Shown here: in pieces, positions 34,678-43,606 of the stretch
Numbering within the stretch: the first letter of the stretch is position 1
Layout: each line of letters opens with the position of its first letter
Assembly: GCF_002797975.1 (NCBI RefSeq)
Contig: NZ_PGET01000001.1
Span: 3,286,001 to 3,350,000, forward strand
Reading direction: 5' to 3'
Length of the DNA: 64,000 nt
From: [Clostridium] celerecrescens 18A
GTDB lineage: Bacteria; Bacillota; Clostridia; Lachnospirales; Lachnospiraceae
Program-made: the position numbers and the translations under genes
Notes under the pieces: model-generated
Seen by the model: the letters and a program-made list of their open reading frames with translations, nothing else
The model's database searches: none
What the model was told of the DNA's origin: nothing

Positions 34678-34833
34678 TTAAATTCCTTCCCTTAGGCCTA
34701 CAAATCCCATCTTATCTGCATCAAAGGATTCCCGGAAACGTTCAATCTCCGTGTAATCGGAATTCTTTAGATTTTCCTGTATTCCCAAAAGCTCTATGTT
34801 TGGCATAGTTTCTGTTGCTTCGCTTTTAACCAT
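34678..34833 (-). CDS. Small hypothetical protein (51 aa) upstream of the amidase
   Basis: A 51-codon frame starts at an ATG at 34833 with AAGGTG six bases upstream and stops one base before the amidase ATG. Its 3' end also carries the amidase ribosome-binding site, so translation is likely coupled. The product begins MVKSEATETMPNIELLG and ends FDADKMGFVGLREGI. It is acidic, has no signal or membrane segment, and I recognise no family. The tight spacing, ribosome-binding site and normal codon use make it likely real. Confidence 0.6.
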   Translation of the reverse strand: MVKSEATETMPNIELLGIQENLKNSDYTEIERFRESFDADKMGFVGLREGI

Positions 34834-34911
34834 TAAATCACCTTGTCCTTTTTGTATTATTATATGATGGTTGGGGTGGGAATGTACCAGGGGGGATAGG
34901 CTATTAAATGT

Positions 34912-35076
34912 TGGAGCCGGTAGCAGCCCTTGAACGGACTGGCATCCAGGTGACAGAAGAAATGAAATAGCTCGATGATGCCATTTTTGATGAATAAGAG
35001 ATAACTCATTGAGGTGATTTATTTGAACTATGAATTTTTATTAGAAGAAGAGGATTCCCATGGAATCATTATATAG
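34912..35076 (+). pseudogene. Decayed remnant of a repressor-ImmA/IrrE-like gene pair
   Basis: One plus-strand frame reads EPVAALERTGIQVTEEMK, stop, LDDAIFDE, stop, like the tail of a small Xre-type protein. It is followed by GAGGTG and a TTG-started frame LNYEFLLEEEDSHGIII that stops after 17 codons and resembles the first residues of ImmA/IrrE-like proteins (MNYEELL...). Both are too short to work. Suggests loss of a small mobile element or toxin-like module. Family guess is weak. Confidence 0.3.
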
Positions 35077-35190
35077 GAACGATCACTGATAGATATTTTA
35101 GAACCTTTTAACATCTATAAGATAGTGTAAGATATTTTCTGTCTTGCCGCCGCCCCTCTGCCACATATACTATCCAGAGGTGATATCTTT

Positions 35191-35373
35191 ATGCAACCCT
35201 GCGAACTTGTAATTCTTATATCTACCATGGCCTGCCGTATCGCCGAGGGCCGGTCTGCTGATGAAATCGCTTTGATAAGTTCCATATTTTCACAGCTTGG
35301 TGACACACTGAGTACCATTTCTGCCTATCAGGATCTCTGTTGTGAAAACGATGAAGAAGAGGACACCAACTGA
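35191..35373 (+). CDS. Small conserved protein, DUF6774-like (60 aa)
   Basis: 60 aa starting MQPCELVILISTMACRIAEG, with AGAGGTG nine bases upstream. The pattern PCELV...STxAC...DEIxLxxxxFSQLGDTL is that of a small Lachnospiraceae/Clostridia family (DUF6774) of unknown function. It has one hydrophobic stretch, conserved cysteines at residues 4 and 15, and an acidic tail (CCENDEEEDTN). Single gene in plus orientation, ended by a strong hairpin 50 bases later. Confidence 0.75.
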   Translation: MQPCELVILISTMACRIAEGRSADEIALISSIFSQLGDTLSTISAYQDLCCENDEEEDTN

Positions 35374-35420
35374 TGAAAGTGGCTGCGATAAAAATGGGAT
35401 TCCGTAATTCCCGGTCCATA

Positions 35421-35478
35421 AAGAAAGGAGTGCTGCTTCCATAGACTACAATACCTATGGAAGGGGCACTCCTTTCTT
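35421..35478. terminator. Large bidirectional terminator hairpin
   Basis: AAGAAAGGAGTGC pairs with GCACTCCTTTCTT and an inner CTTCCATAG with CTATGGAAG. T-rich on both strands. Lies between the convergent DUF6774-like gene and the AI-2E family permease gene. Confidence 0.8.
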
Positions 35479-35491
35479 ATGCCTCAAACAG

Positions 35492-35515
35492 AAAAGCAGG
35501 TTCCTAAGAACCTGC
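35492..35515 (-). terminator. Terminator of the AI-2E family permease gene
   Basis: Minus strand GCAGGTTC, loop TTAG, GAACCTGC, then TTTTCTG; 15 bases after the stop. Confidence 0.8.
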
Positions 35516-35529
35516 CCTCTCAGGCAAAT

Positions 35530-36735
35530 CTATTTCTTATGACCGGAAGAGACATCATCAGGGGAAAGGGGTGTATTGACTGTGACCGGGTCTGTATGAG
35601 CTTCCCGGACCTTTCTCTCCCTGGCTGCAATGATATCCCCGGCAATAATCTTTAATATATGAACCACGGGTACTGCCAAAACCATTCCCCATATCCCGGC
35701 AATTGCACCACCCACAGTGATCCCTATAACAATCAAAGCCGGGCTTAAGGAAAACGAGGTTCCCATAAGCTTTGGCTGTATCACATTTCCATCAATCTGC
35801 TGAGTAATAAGCAAAACCAGGCCGGCAATCGCACCTGTATTGATTCCGCTTGTACACGCAATGATAATCACAACACCAATGGAGCCAAAAATTGAGCCGA
35901 AGTATGGGATAATATTACAGATCCCCAGCATAACCCCAAGCGCCAACGCATACCTGGAACCAAGTATGGTAAATTCAATGGTGGTAATCGTACATAAAAT
36001 CAGGGAATCTAAAAGCTGGCATACAATAAACTTTTTAAAACTGTCATTGATAATAGTTCCGTACCTTAAAGCTCCATTTCTGACATTTTCGCGAAGAAAC
36101 AAATCCATGAGCCGCTTCATCTGAAATTTGACATTATGAGTTTCCAGAAGGAAATATACGGAAGATACAATTGTAATAAACCCGCTAAAAATATGGGAGG
36201 TAACTCCCAGGACAGCATTTAGCGAGCCCATTATTTCCTTCAGGCCAATTCTCTCCAACACATTTTTCCAGGCAGTCTGGGGCGGCAAAATCTCTCCCAG
36301 CTTATCGGATAAGCCAAATTTTTCCAACGGCAGTTGTTCAACAGCCATTATAGCGTTATTATAATAAGTATTGAAATTTGTTATAAAATCCAATATGCTT
36401 CTCTGAAGCAGGGGAATTCCCTTGTTTATAACCAGAACTACAACAGAGATAAATAAAGCATAAATGATAAAAACACTGATCCCTCTGGACCTCTTTTGAA
36501 ATGGACTGGATTTAAGCCTGTTTAAGCGTCGTTCTAGTGCAGAACATGGGATATTCAGCAGATATGCTATGACAAATCCATAAAAGAAGGGAATAAGTAC
36601 CTTTGTAGATGATTTAAGCCAAATCATCACATCTGAAACATTCATAACAATTTTATAAAATATTATAACCAGCATAGCAAGCAGCAGACTTGATAAAAAT
36701 ACCCTTATCTGCTTCCTCTTCAACAATTCTTCCAT
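35530..36735 (-). CDS. AI-2E family transporter (UPF0118 membrane protein)
   Basis: 401 aa from MEELLKRKQIR, chosen for the GGAGG five bases upstream; a start at 36765 lacks a site. About eight membrane segments in the pattern of the AI-2E/TqsA/YdiK/PerM family, including the conserved C-terminal block GAIAGLVLLITQQIDGNVIQP and VGGAIAGIWGMVLAVP. Members export small molecules or act in Na+/H+ exchange; the substrate here is unknown. Single gene with its own terminator. Confidence 0.88.
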   Translation of the reverse strand: MEELLKRKQIRVFLSSLLLAMLVIIFYKIVMNVSDVMIWLKSSTKVLIPFFYGFVIAYLLNIPCSALERRLNRLKSSPFQKRSRGISVFIIYALFISVVVLVINKGIPLLQRSILDFITNFNTYYNNAIMAVEQLPLEKFGLSDKLGEILPPQTAWKNVLERIGLKEIMGSLNAVLGVTSHIFSGFITIVSSVYFLLETHNVKFQMKRLMDLFLRENVRNGALRYGTIINDSFKKFIVCQLLDSLILCTITTIEFTILGSRYALALGVMLGICNIIPYFGSIFGSIGVVIIIACTSGINTGAIAGLVLLITQQIDGNVIQPKLMGTSFSLSPALIVIGITVGGAIAGIWGMVLAVPVVHILKIIAGDIIAARERKVREAHTDPVTVNTPLSPDDVSSGHKK

Positions 36736-36790
36736 CCCGACCTCCTTTCCAAATAAACTAACCAAGTTTTACCGGTTTAATCGTTAACCC

Positions 36791-37762
36791 CTAATATTTT
36801 TGCGTCAGCAGCAATTCCACCGCCATTCGGTCATTTAACCTCCCGGTCTTAACTGCTTCTTCCGTTTCTACGCATAAGTTTACATAAGACAAAATCTGAT
36901 CTTTGGAAAAAGTCCTTGCCTGTGGCATGATCTTTCCTGCTGCAAAAGGAGGTATCTTAAGCTTTGAAGCAATTCCGCCCTTATCCATTCCTTTTCCCAT
37001 CAGCTCCTTTGCCTGCAAAATCTGGTTAAACTGTCTGGCAATCAGAAACAGGATCCTCATGGGAGGTTCCTTTAAGGTGAGTAAGTCCTCATAAAGATCC
37101 ATTGCCTTTTTTGTTTCCCTGTTCACGATCGCCGCAACCATTTCAAAAATTTTATTGGTTGTCCGTACTGTACAGATGATTTCCACATCCTCATCCGTAA
37201 TAACCTCTTTTCCCAGAGTATAGCTTATGAGCTTCTCCAGCTCCATGCGGATATTTTCCATATCATCTCCGGCCATGTGAAGAAACAGTTCCATGGTACG
37301 TCCCGTGATCTTCTTTCCTTCCCTGGAAAGCAGAGTCCCCGCCCATCTGGCAAGCTGGGCCGTATCCTGACGTTCCATTTCTGCCCCATACCCCAGTTCC
37401 TTCACCTTTTTAAACAGCTTGCTCCGCTTATCTACCTCTGATTCCACAAAGATCAGGCAGGTGGTATCCGGCATATGGGAAAGATAAGATACTATTTCAT
37501 CGGAAGCCGATTTAAAAAAGCCACTGTTCTCCACCAGGATCAGACGTTTTTCTGCGAAAAAAGGCATGGTATCTGCTAGGCTGATGACTTCCCTCACATC
37601 GATCCCTTTTCCCTCAAACTGATTAAAGTTCATGGTATCGCCTGCCGTAATGGCTGCCTTCATTTGATTTTTATAGCTGTTCCTCAAAAAGGCTTCTTCT
37701 CCATATAGAAGATAGACCGGCTTGAAGCTGTGGTTTTTTATATCCTGAGTCAGCGTCTGCAT
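36791..37762 (-). CDS. holA: DNA polymerase III subunit delta
   Basis: 323 aa from MQTLTQDIKNHSFKPVYLLYGEE; GAGGGAGG precedes this ATG, whereas longer starts extend into comEC. The N-terminal AAA+-like domain has the degenerate YLLYGEEAFLR loop, and the C-terminal collar domain is helical (ILFLIARQFNQILQAKELM). It opens the sliding clamp within the clamp loader. The comEC-holA order is the usual one in Firmicutes, and here rpsT follows elsewhere rather than directly. Confidence 0.94.
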   Translation of the reverse strand: MQTLTQDIKNHSFKPVYLLYGEEAFLRNSYKNQMKAAITAGDTMNFNQFEGKGIDVREVISLADTMPFFAEKRLILVENSGFFKSASDEIVSYLSHMPDTTCLIFVESEVDKRSKLFKKVKELGYGAEMERQDTAQLARWAGTLLSREGKKITGRTMELFLHMAGDDMENIRMELEKLISYTLGKEVITDEDVEIICTVRTTNKIFEMVAAIVNRETKKAMDLYEDLLTLKEPPMRILFLIARQFNQILQAKELMGKGMDKGGIASKLKIPPFAAGKIMPQARTFSKDQILSYVNLCVETEEAVKTGRLNDRMAVELLLTQKY

Positions 37763-37799
37763 GGTTTCCTCCCTCTTTGGCATGACTTTTTTATCCTCT

Positions 37800-40250
37800 C
37801 TAATTATAACGGGAGAACTTCTCTCCGTCAACGAAACTTTCAAACCGGATCTTCTCCCCATCGGTCCACATCATTATGGCCCCTCCTTCTCCTGTTTTAA
37901 AAACCTCAGTTCCTCTCTCTTTTAAGCGGTCCAAAACCTCTTTATGAGGGTGTCCATAAGAATTGCCCGCCCCATAAGACACCACAGCCCACCGGGGCTT
38001 TATGGCGTCGAGGAACGCCTCCCCGGAAGAATATTTCGAACCATGATGAGCCACCTTCAGCACATTCACATCTGCCAGCATCTGCTTTTCCCCAGGCCTT
38101 TTAAGAAGTTCTTCTTCTCCTCTTTCTTCCATATCTCCTGTAAACAGCATACGGCAGTTTCCGTAGTCCATTATTAATACTTCTGACTCCTCATTGGTGG
38201 TTTCCGGCCGGTCTTCTTTTCCTGGATACAGACAGGTAATGCGAAGATCCTCTACCTGAACCCCACCCCCTCCTGCCACGTACAACACTTTCGTCCCCCG
38301 CTGCTTTGCAAGTTCTTCCAGCTTCTTTATTGCCTCACCCTCTCTACCATGATAGGGAAGCATGAGATTTTCAATTCTTATATCTTCACTGTTTTCCAAA
38401 AGATAGGCGACACCGCTTAAATGATCCTGATCCCCATGACTGATAAATGCATATTGGATCACAGGTACTCCCATACTTTTTAAACAAGGCTCCAGAGAAT
38501 ATTTGCCCAGAGACTTTTTAGAAGAGCTTCCACCATCCACTAAAACTGTAGACCTTCCTGCCCGCAGCAGGATGCCATCCCCTTGTCCCACATCAAGAAA
38601 CACTGCTTCCAGACCTCTCACAGGACCAGGCTTAAAAAACAGAATGCAAAAGCAATACATCCCTGCCAGTATAAGAACTTTTAATCCAAAGCACCCTTTC
38701 TTTTTCTCTTCCTTATTCTCACCGGTTCTTTTAGCCTCATACTCCCCCCAGACTTTCAAACAGTAAAGCCCTGCGAACAGAATAAGTCCGTATGCCGCCA
38801 GCCGTCCAGCTTCCGGTCTGCCAAAGGTCAGGCTGTACCCTGGAAGTCCCCCCATGATCTTGCAGATCCATTCATAAAAGGTAAGAATGTAATGTCCTGT
38901 TCCCGCCGCTCCGATCCCAAGAAGGGGACTGAAGCTTCCAAGTAAAATAATTCCGATTCCGGAACAAACCACCCAATCCATTAATGGAATAAGCAAAAGA
39001 TTTAAAAATAGTCCATAGAAAGGAATCTGATAAAAATGATATAGGGTAATTGGCATGGTGACTATTTGTACCGCCACTCCTGTGGAAACAGCACTTGACA
39101 GGAACCTCTTCCTTCCAAGCCATTTTTCAAGGATGGGGCCTGCCCCACCGATGGCATAAACAGCACCAAAGGACAGCTGAACACCTCCATTCGTAAGGAG
39201 GAGAGGTGACTTTAGTCCCAGAAGCAGCAGCGCCAGGGAAGCGGAGGATAAAAGGTCATAGGTCCTTCCAAGATAGGAGGCCATAAATGCGACAGACATC
39301 ATAATCACTGCCCTCACCACCGAAGGACCGCTGCCTGTTAAAATCCCGTATAATACAACCAGGACAGCTCCTGCCAAACCTGCGCTTCCAAGACCCAGTC
39401 CTGTTTTCCTTAAAATCCGGTAAAAAGAAAGACCAAGGAAGGACATATGCATACCGCTGATTGCAAGAAGATGGGAGATTCCGTTCTTCTGATATAAAGA
39501 TTTAATATCTTCCGGAAGCCCGCCCGTATCCCCCAATACAGCAGCTGTTAATACACCGGCATCTTCTTTGGAGGTATACTTATAAAGGAGGGAACGACCC
39601 CATTCCCTGACCTGGCGTATCCCATCTAAGAGAGGATCTACTCTTGGATCCAGAATCTCCAGCTCCTTCCCAAGAAACCTTCCGTCAATCCCCAGCCCCT
39701 CATAATATCCCTTGCTGTCAAATTCCCCCGGATTCCTGGCTGATTGAAAAGGCTGTATCTCTCCCTTTACTTTGATAAGCTGTCCCAGGCGCAGACCTAT
39801 ATCTTTATTATCACCAGTTCTTTGAGGATATAACGGCATGTCTGTACCCGGCTCTCCTAAAAGCTTCACAGACACCATCAGACCTGGAACTAAATAGCAG
39901 CTCTCCTGCTTCCATACCTTGATTTTCTTTAAAACAATCTGAAGCGATCCATTCTTTTCTTCAAAGGAAGAAACCCTTCCCTCTGCTTCCGCATAACCAC
40001 CGGAAAGCTCCTCAATGGTTCTTACTCTCTCCTCCCACCTTTTGCAATCGTATCCGGCCCATGCCGCACCCAGGTATAAAAAAAGAAGAGGCAAAAGAAC
40101 CCAAAGCCGGTTTCTGCCTCTCCAATAACCATAAAGAACAATTCCGGCAGCTAAAAAAGCCGGAATAAAAAGCCAGGATGTCAAAACCAGCAAAGCGGCA
40201 GTCTCTCCAAGTACAAATCCCCCTGCAATCAGACATAATGGGCGTTTTAT
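37800..40250 (-). CDS. comEC: ComEC/Rec2 DNA-uptake channel protein (apparent ATA start)
   Basis: 816 aa if translation starts at ATA 40250, giving (M)KRPLCLIAGGFVLGE, the expected ComEC N-terminus, nine bases after AGGAGG. The next usable start, TTG at 40193, would remove 19 conserved residues. N-terminal membrane/OB part, then a Competence domain with several membrane segments (GISHLLAISGMHMSFLG). The C-terminal metallo-beta-lactamase domain has DVGQGDGILL, SHGDQDHLSG and VLKVAHHGSKYS. It transports single-stranded DNA across the membrane and may cut the second strand. The start overlaps the TAA of the upstream gene as ATAA, where an ATGA overlap would be normal; one G-to-A change would explain it. 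Confidence 0.88.
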   Translation of the reverse strand: MKRPLCLIAGGFVLGETAALLVLTSWLFIPAFLAAGIVLYGYWRGRNRLWVLLPLLFLYLGAAWAGYDCKRWEERVRTIEELSGGYAEAEGRVSSFEEKNGSLQIVLKKIKVWKQESCYLVPGLMVSVKLLGEPGTDMPLYPQRTGDNKDIGLRLGQLIKVKGEIQPFQSARNPGEFDSKGYYEGLGIDGRFLGKELEILDPRVDPLLDGIRQVREWGRSLLYKYTSKEDAGVLTAAVLGDTGGLPEDIKSLYQKNGISHLLAISGMHMSFLGLSFYRILRKTGLGLGSAGLAGAVLVVLYGILTGSGPSVVRAVIMMSVAFMASYLGRTYDLLSSASLALLLLGLKSPLLLTNGGVQLSFGAVYAIGGAGPILEKWLGRKRFLSSAVSTGVAVQIVTMPITLYHFYQIPFYGLFLNLLLIPLMDWVVCSGIGIILLGSFSPLLGIGAAGTGHYILTFYEWICKIMGGLPGYSLTFGRPEAGRLAAYGLILFAGLYCLKVWGEYEAKRTGENKEEKKKGCFGLKVLILAGMYCFCILFFKPGPVRGLEAVFLDVGQGDGILLRAGRSTVLVDGGSSSKKSLGKYSLEPCLKSMGVPVIQYAFISHGDQDHLSGVAYLLENSEDIRIENLMLPYHGREGEAIKKLEELAKQRGTKVLYVAGGGGVQVEDLRITCLYPGKEDRPETTNEESEVLIMDYGNCRMLFTGDMEERGEEELLKRPGEKQMLADVNVLKVAHHGSKYSSGEAFLDAIKPRWAVVSYGAGNSYGHPHKEVLDRLKERGTEVFKTGEGGAIMMWTDGEKIRFESFVDGEKFSRYN

Positions 40251-41236
40251 TGTTCTGTTCCTCCTATATCACTAGATACTTCTTCATTTTCCGCATTGTA
40301 ATCCAGATTGCGTTCAAAAAGCTGGTTTAAGGAGATGGAATCCCGAAACATGACTTCCTGAGAACCGTTTACCGTAATCTGCACCTTATTGATGGAAGAG
40401 GCAGCAGCCAGAGAATTCACGATAGAATAAATCGGGATATATTCCTTTACCTCCAGGTTGTTATTCAGAAATGCGGAATCAAAATTAATATAACAGATGT
40501 TTTCATTGACCGACACATTAAGAAGCTTTGTATCCTTCGGCAGAGTCGGATTCATCCCCGGCCTTCCCGGACCGGCGATCAGCTGTTCAATGACCAGCTT
40601 TTCTAAGGAAGTGTTTACGTTATGCACCACTTCTCTTGTCTCTTTCACCAGTTTTTCACCGGTATCATCAGAGAAATACAAGGGCAGTTCTGTCTTCTCA
40701 TAGGAGTTGACGTTGCTGATGTTATCAATAAAATCAGAATTAGCCATAGGCCCTACCGGACTTCCGGAACTGTCCATTAAGGGCTGTTCCGCAGTATACA
40801 CGGCAACATAATCCACTCCTTTTACCTGAGTCAGTGTTCTTACCAGGGAAGCCCTGCATAGAATCTCCCTGGTTCCATTCATCATGGCATAATTGTTATC
40901 AAAATACAGATATAAGACCGTGTCCTCCAGCTTGTAACGCTCAAAGCCCACCTTATCCGGAACTGCTGCCTGCCGGTCTAAGTCCTTAGGTACCGTCCGA
41001 AGCTGTTCCATCAGATTCCTGATCCTCCAGTCTGTCACATCTTCCAAGTCACCTTCCGGTTTCTGTGTCATGTGATAATCCTGAGGCTCCAACTTTGTCA
41101 TGGCTGAGTTTAAATAATAAATTTTATACACATCTCCAATGGTTTCCGCTCCCTTTCCTTCTCTTTTTCCACAGCCGGTCAGACATAGAAAGCACACCAG
41201 GAAAAGGAGCCCCCCCCTTAGCAGTTTCAATTTCAT
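40247..41236 (-). CDS. GerMN-domain lipoprotein
   Basis: 329 aa. Lipobox LCLTGC with lipidated C22. Two GerMN (Germane) domains: one around residues 70-160 (RYKLEDTVLYLYFDNNYAMM) and one around 215-310 (LIAGPGRPGMNPTLPKDTKLL). These domains are found in spore GerM and in LpqB-type lipoproteins that work with sensor kinases. It directly follows the histidine kinase gene (17 bases), like lpqB after mtrB, so it may tune the kinase at the membrane surface (inference). AGGAGG before the start. Confidence 0.86.
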   Translation of the reverse strand: MKLKLLRGGLLFLVCFLCLTGCGKREGKGAETIGDVYKIYYLNSAMTKLEPQDYHMTQKPEGDLEDVTDWRIRNLMEQLRTVPKDLDRQAAVPDKVGFERYKLEDTVLYLYFDNNYAMMNGTREILCRASLVRTLTQVKGVDYVAVYTAEQPLMDSSGSPVGPMANSDFIDNISNVNSYEKTELPLYFSDDTGEKLVKETREVVHNVNTSLEKLVIEQLIAGPGRPGMNPTLPKDTKLLNVSVNENICYINFDSAFLNNNLEVKEYIPIYSIVNSLAAASSINKVQITVNGSQEVMFRDSISLNQLFERNLDYNAENEEVSSDIGGTEQ

Positions 41237-41253
41237 CTAATAGCCTCCTGTTT

Positions 41254-42696
41254 CTAAGAAATATACGTGAGTGGAATCCGTACGGTAAATGTGGCTCCCT
41301 CGCCCTCTTTGCTCTGAAGCTTCAATGCCCCCTGATGCATCAGCACAATCTTTTTTGTAATGGAAAGGCCAAGGCCTGTGCCTCCTGTTTCTCTGGATCT
41401 TGCCTTATCCACCCGGTAGAACCGTTCAAACACATGCTCCTGGAACTCTTCCGAGATCCCGATTCCGGAATCGGCCACCTTTACGTAAAAAAACTTATGG
41501 TCCGCGTCAAGGGTCACCCGTACCCAGCCGCCTTCCACATTGTATTTGATGGCATTCTCCACCAGATTGCTTAAAGCCAGGGACAGCTTCATCTCATCCA
41601 CATCGGCAGTGACCTCCCGGATGCTTTCAAAAGTAAGTTCCACATTGCGTTTCCCGGCAATGGGACGCAGCCTTTTTAAGATCAGCTCCATCAGTCCGTT
41701 GATATTCACCTGGGCAATGTTTAAATTTCCCCCGGCAGTCTTGTCCATGCGGACCAAAGAAAGCAGGTCATCAATGATCTTGTTCTCCCGTTCGATTTCA
41801 TCGGATATATCACTCAAAAATTCCCGGTATAGATCTGCCGGAACATCTTCCATTCCTATCAGGGAATCGGCCAGCACCCGGATGGACGTGATCGGGGTCT
41901 TCAGCTCATGGGAAACATTCGACACGAATTCTTCCCTGGACTGGTCCACTGCCTTTAGCTTCTTTAACGTCAGATTAATGGTTTCCGTAATCAGTATGGT
42001 TTCCTTATAAGCATAGGGGCTGATGTTCTCGTCCATATCCCCTTCTGCAGCTCTGTTTAACGTCCGCTGCAGCTCCCGGAAGGGCTTCATCAAAAGCTTT
42101 GCAAGAAAAACCACAACAATGGCCAGAACGGAAAAGATCATAAGCTGAAGAAATGATCCCTTATCCGAAACCATGGAGATCCGGTTCAGCAAATCCTCCG
42201 TGGATGCCGTCACAATCATAACTCCGGCAATTTCTTTTTCCTGGCTGTTGGAATAAATGGGAATCGTTAACGCCGAATAATGTTTATCAGTATTATATTT
42301 GCTGCTGTTTTCTCCGTCAAAGCAGCGGAGGACCTCCTCAGATATATTGAGCTTTCCAACAGAAAGGGAAAAGGTATCGCTGATGATCCTGAAATTTCGG
42401 TTTACCACCACGATCCTCCCATTGAACATATCTGCCTTCACGGACATTTCATTATCCAAGAGAGGGTCCCTGGGCTCCATGGTCAGGTACCCGATCCTTG
42501 TCATCTTGTTGCTTAAAATCCAACACTGGTTTTGGATGTCCTGCATTCTGGACTCAATGAGGTTCTGCCGGTATGTACCCAGCATGACAGAATTCTGAAT
42601 AAATACCGGTAAGATTCCAACCACCAGAAGGGCAATGATTAAGGTGACCCGCAGGCTTATGGCATGTTTCTGATTAAAAAGCTTTACCTGGAACAT
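41254..42696 (-). CDS. Membrane sensor histidine kinase (no adjacent response regulator)
   Basis: 480 aa. First membrane helix at about residues 14-36, an extracytoplasmic sensor domain to about 180, and a second helix (FLQLMIFSVLAIVVVFLAK). A HAMP domain leads into HisKA with phospho-acceptor H263 (SNVSHELKTP), then HATPase with NLVENAIKYN, DSGIGI and GTGLGLSI. Similar in layout to WalK/VicK/ResE kinases. GGAGG nine bases upstream. Neither neighbour (degV or the GerMN lipoprotein) is a response regulator, so its partner must be elsewhere. Confidence 0.9.
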   Translation of the reverse strand: MFQVKLFNQKHAISLRVTLIIALLVVGILPVFIQNSVMLGTYRQNLIESRMQDIQNQCWILSNKMTRIGYLTMEPRDPLLDNEMSVKADMFNGRIVVVNRNFRIISDTFSLSVGKLNISEEVLRCFDGENSSKYNTDKHYSALTIPIYSNSQEKEIAGVMIVTASTEDLLNRISMVSDKGSFLQLMIFSVLAIVVVFLAKLLMKPFRELQRTLNRAAEGDMDENISPYAYKETILITETINLTLKKLKAVDQSREEFVSNVSHELKTPITSIRVLADSLIGMEDVPADLYREFLSDISDEIERENKIIDDLLSLVRMDKTAGGNLNIAQVNINGLMELILKRLRPIAGKRNVELTFESIREVTADVDEMKLSLALSNLVENAIKYNVEGGWVRVTLDADHKFFYVKVADSGIGISEEFQEHVFERFYRVDKARSRETGGTGLGLSITKKIVLMHQGALKLQSKEGEGATFTVRIPLTYIS

Positions 42697-42723
42697 GTCC
42701 CTGCACCTCCAACCTTATTTCTG

Positions 42724-43590
42724 TCATATATCCAGCCTTTTTGTACATGCAATGGCCAATGCTCCCGGCCCAATGTGGCAGGATACGCTTAAAGAAAGAT
42801 TGTCCACGCAGATTTCCCCGGTCTTTGGAAAAATCTCCTCCAGCTCCTTCTTAAATTCCATGGCAGCCGCTTCATTATTGGTATGGGCAACGGCAATACC
42901 GGTACGGATTCCTTCCGGATCTCCAAACCGCTCCTCCATATCCTTTTTCGCAGCCGTAATCATCATGGTTTTGGCCTGCTTCATGGTTCTTGCCTTGGCA
43001 AAGGCGTCCAGCTTCTCTCCCTGAATGGTAAGAACCGGTTTAATTCTTAAAAATGTCCCCAAAAGAGCCGCTGCCGGAGTGATTCTTCCACCCTTTTTTA
43101 AATATTCCAGCGTATCCAGGGTAATATAAATGGTAGATTCCATTTTCGTCTCTTCCAGCTTTTCCTTAATGGCAGCTGCAGTCATTCCATCATCTGCCAT
43201 TCTCTTAGCTTCCATAACCGACTGTCTTTGAGTGACAGAGATCCTCTGGTTATTGACGACAAACACCTTTCCCTCGTAATCATCCGCCAGCATAAGGGCA
43301 GTCTGACAGGCACTGCTCAATCCGCTGGACATGGGAATGTGTACAACTTCCTCATATTCTTCTAACAGTCTGTTCCACAGATCAAGAAGATCGGCCGGAG
43401 ATGGCTGAGAGGTGGAAATGTCCACCCCTTCCTCCAGCTTTTCATAGAAATCCTTCTGTGTCAGGCTGATATCCTCATAAAACGTTTCCCCTGCCATCAT
43501 AAATGGCATAGGAACTACGTAAATCCCAGCTTCCTCTCCCTGTCTTTGGGTAATTCCGCTGTTACTGTCTGTTACTACCGCTACTTTCAT
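42724..43590 (-). CDS. DegV family fatty-acid-binding protein
   Basis: 288 aa, standard DegV length. VVTDSNSGI at the N-terminus, the STSQPSPADLL segment and the IPMSSGLSSACQTA segment that bind the fatty-acid carboxylate, and a C-terminal GPGALAIAC. FakB-like proteins present fatty acids to the kinase FakA; many clostridial DegV paralogues have unknown partners. GAAGGAG before the ATG. Directly upstream of the histidine kinase gene (27 bases). Confidence 0.9.
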   Translation of the reverse strand: MKVAVVTDSNSGITQRQGEEAGIYVVPMPFMMAGETFYEDISLTQKDFYEKLEEGVDISTSQPSPADLLDLWNRLLEEYEEVVHIPMSSGLSSACQTALMLADDYEGKVFVVNNQRISVTQRQSVMEAKRMADDGMTAAAIKEKLEETKMESTIYITLDTLEYLKKGGRITPAAALLGTFLRIKPVLTIQGEKLDAFAKARTMKQAKTMMITAAKKDMEERFGDPEGIRTGIAVAHTNNEAAAMEFKKELEEIFPKTGEICVDNLSLSVSCHIGPGALAIACTKRLDI

Positions 43591-43606
43591 TTCTGTTCTC
43601 CTTCAT

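Noticed and set aside
36791..37861. Longer start for holA (MGRRSGLKV...)
   Set aside because: The extra residues are read from comEC coding sequence in another frame; the ATG at 37762 has a GAGGGAGG site and the family's normal N-terminus.
40012..40236. 74-codon frame starting with ATG at the comEC start (MSDCRGICTWRDC)
   Set aside because: It is out of frame with ComEC, Cys/Arg-rich and ends early. The conserved ComEC N-terminus lies in the ATA frame.
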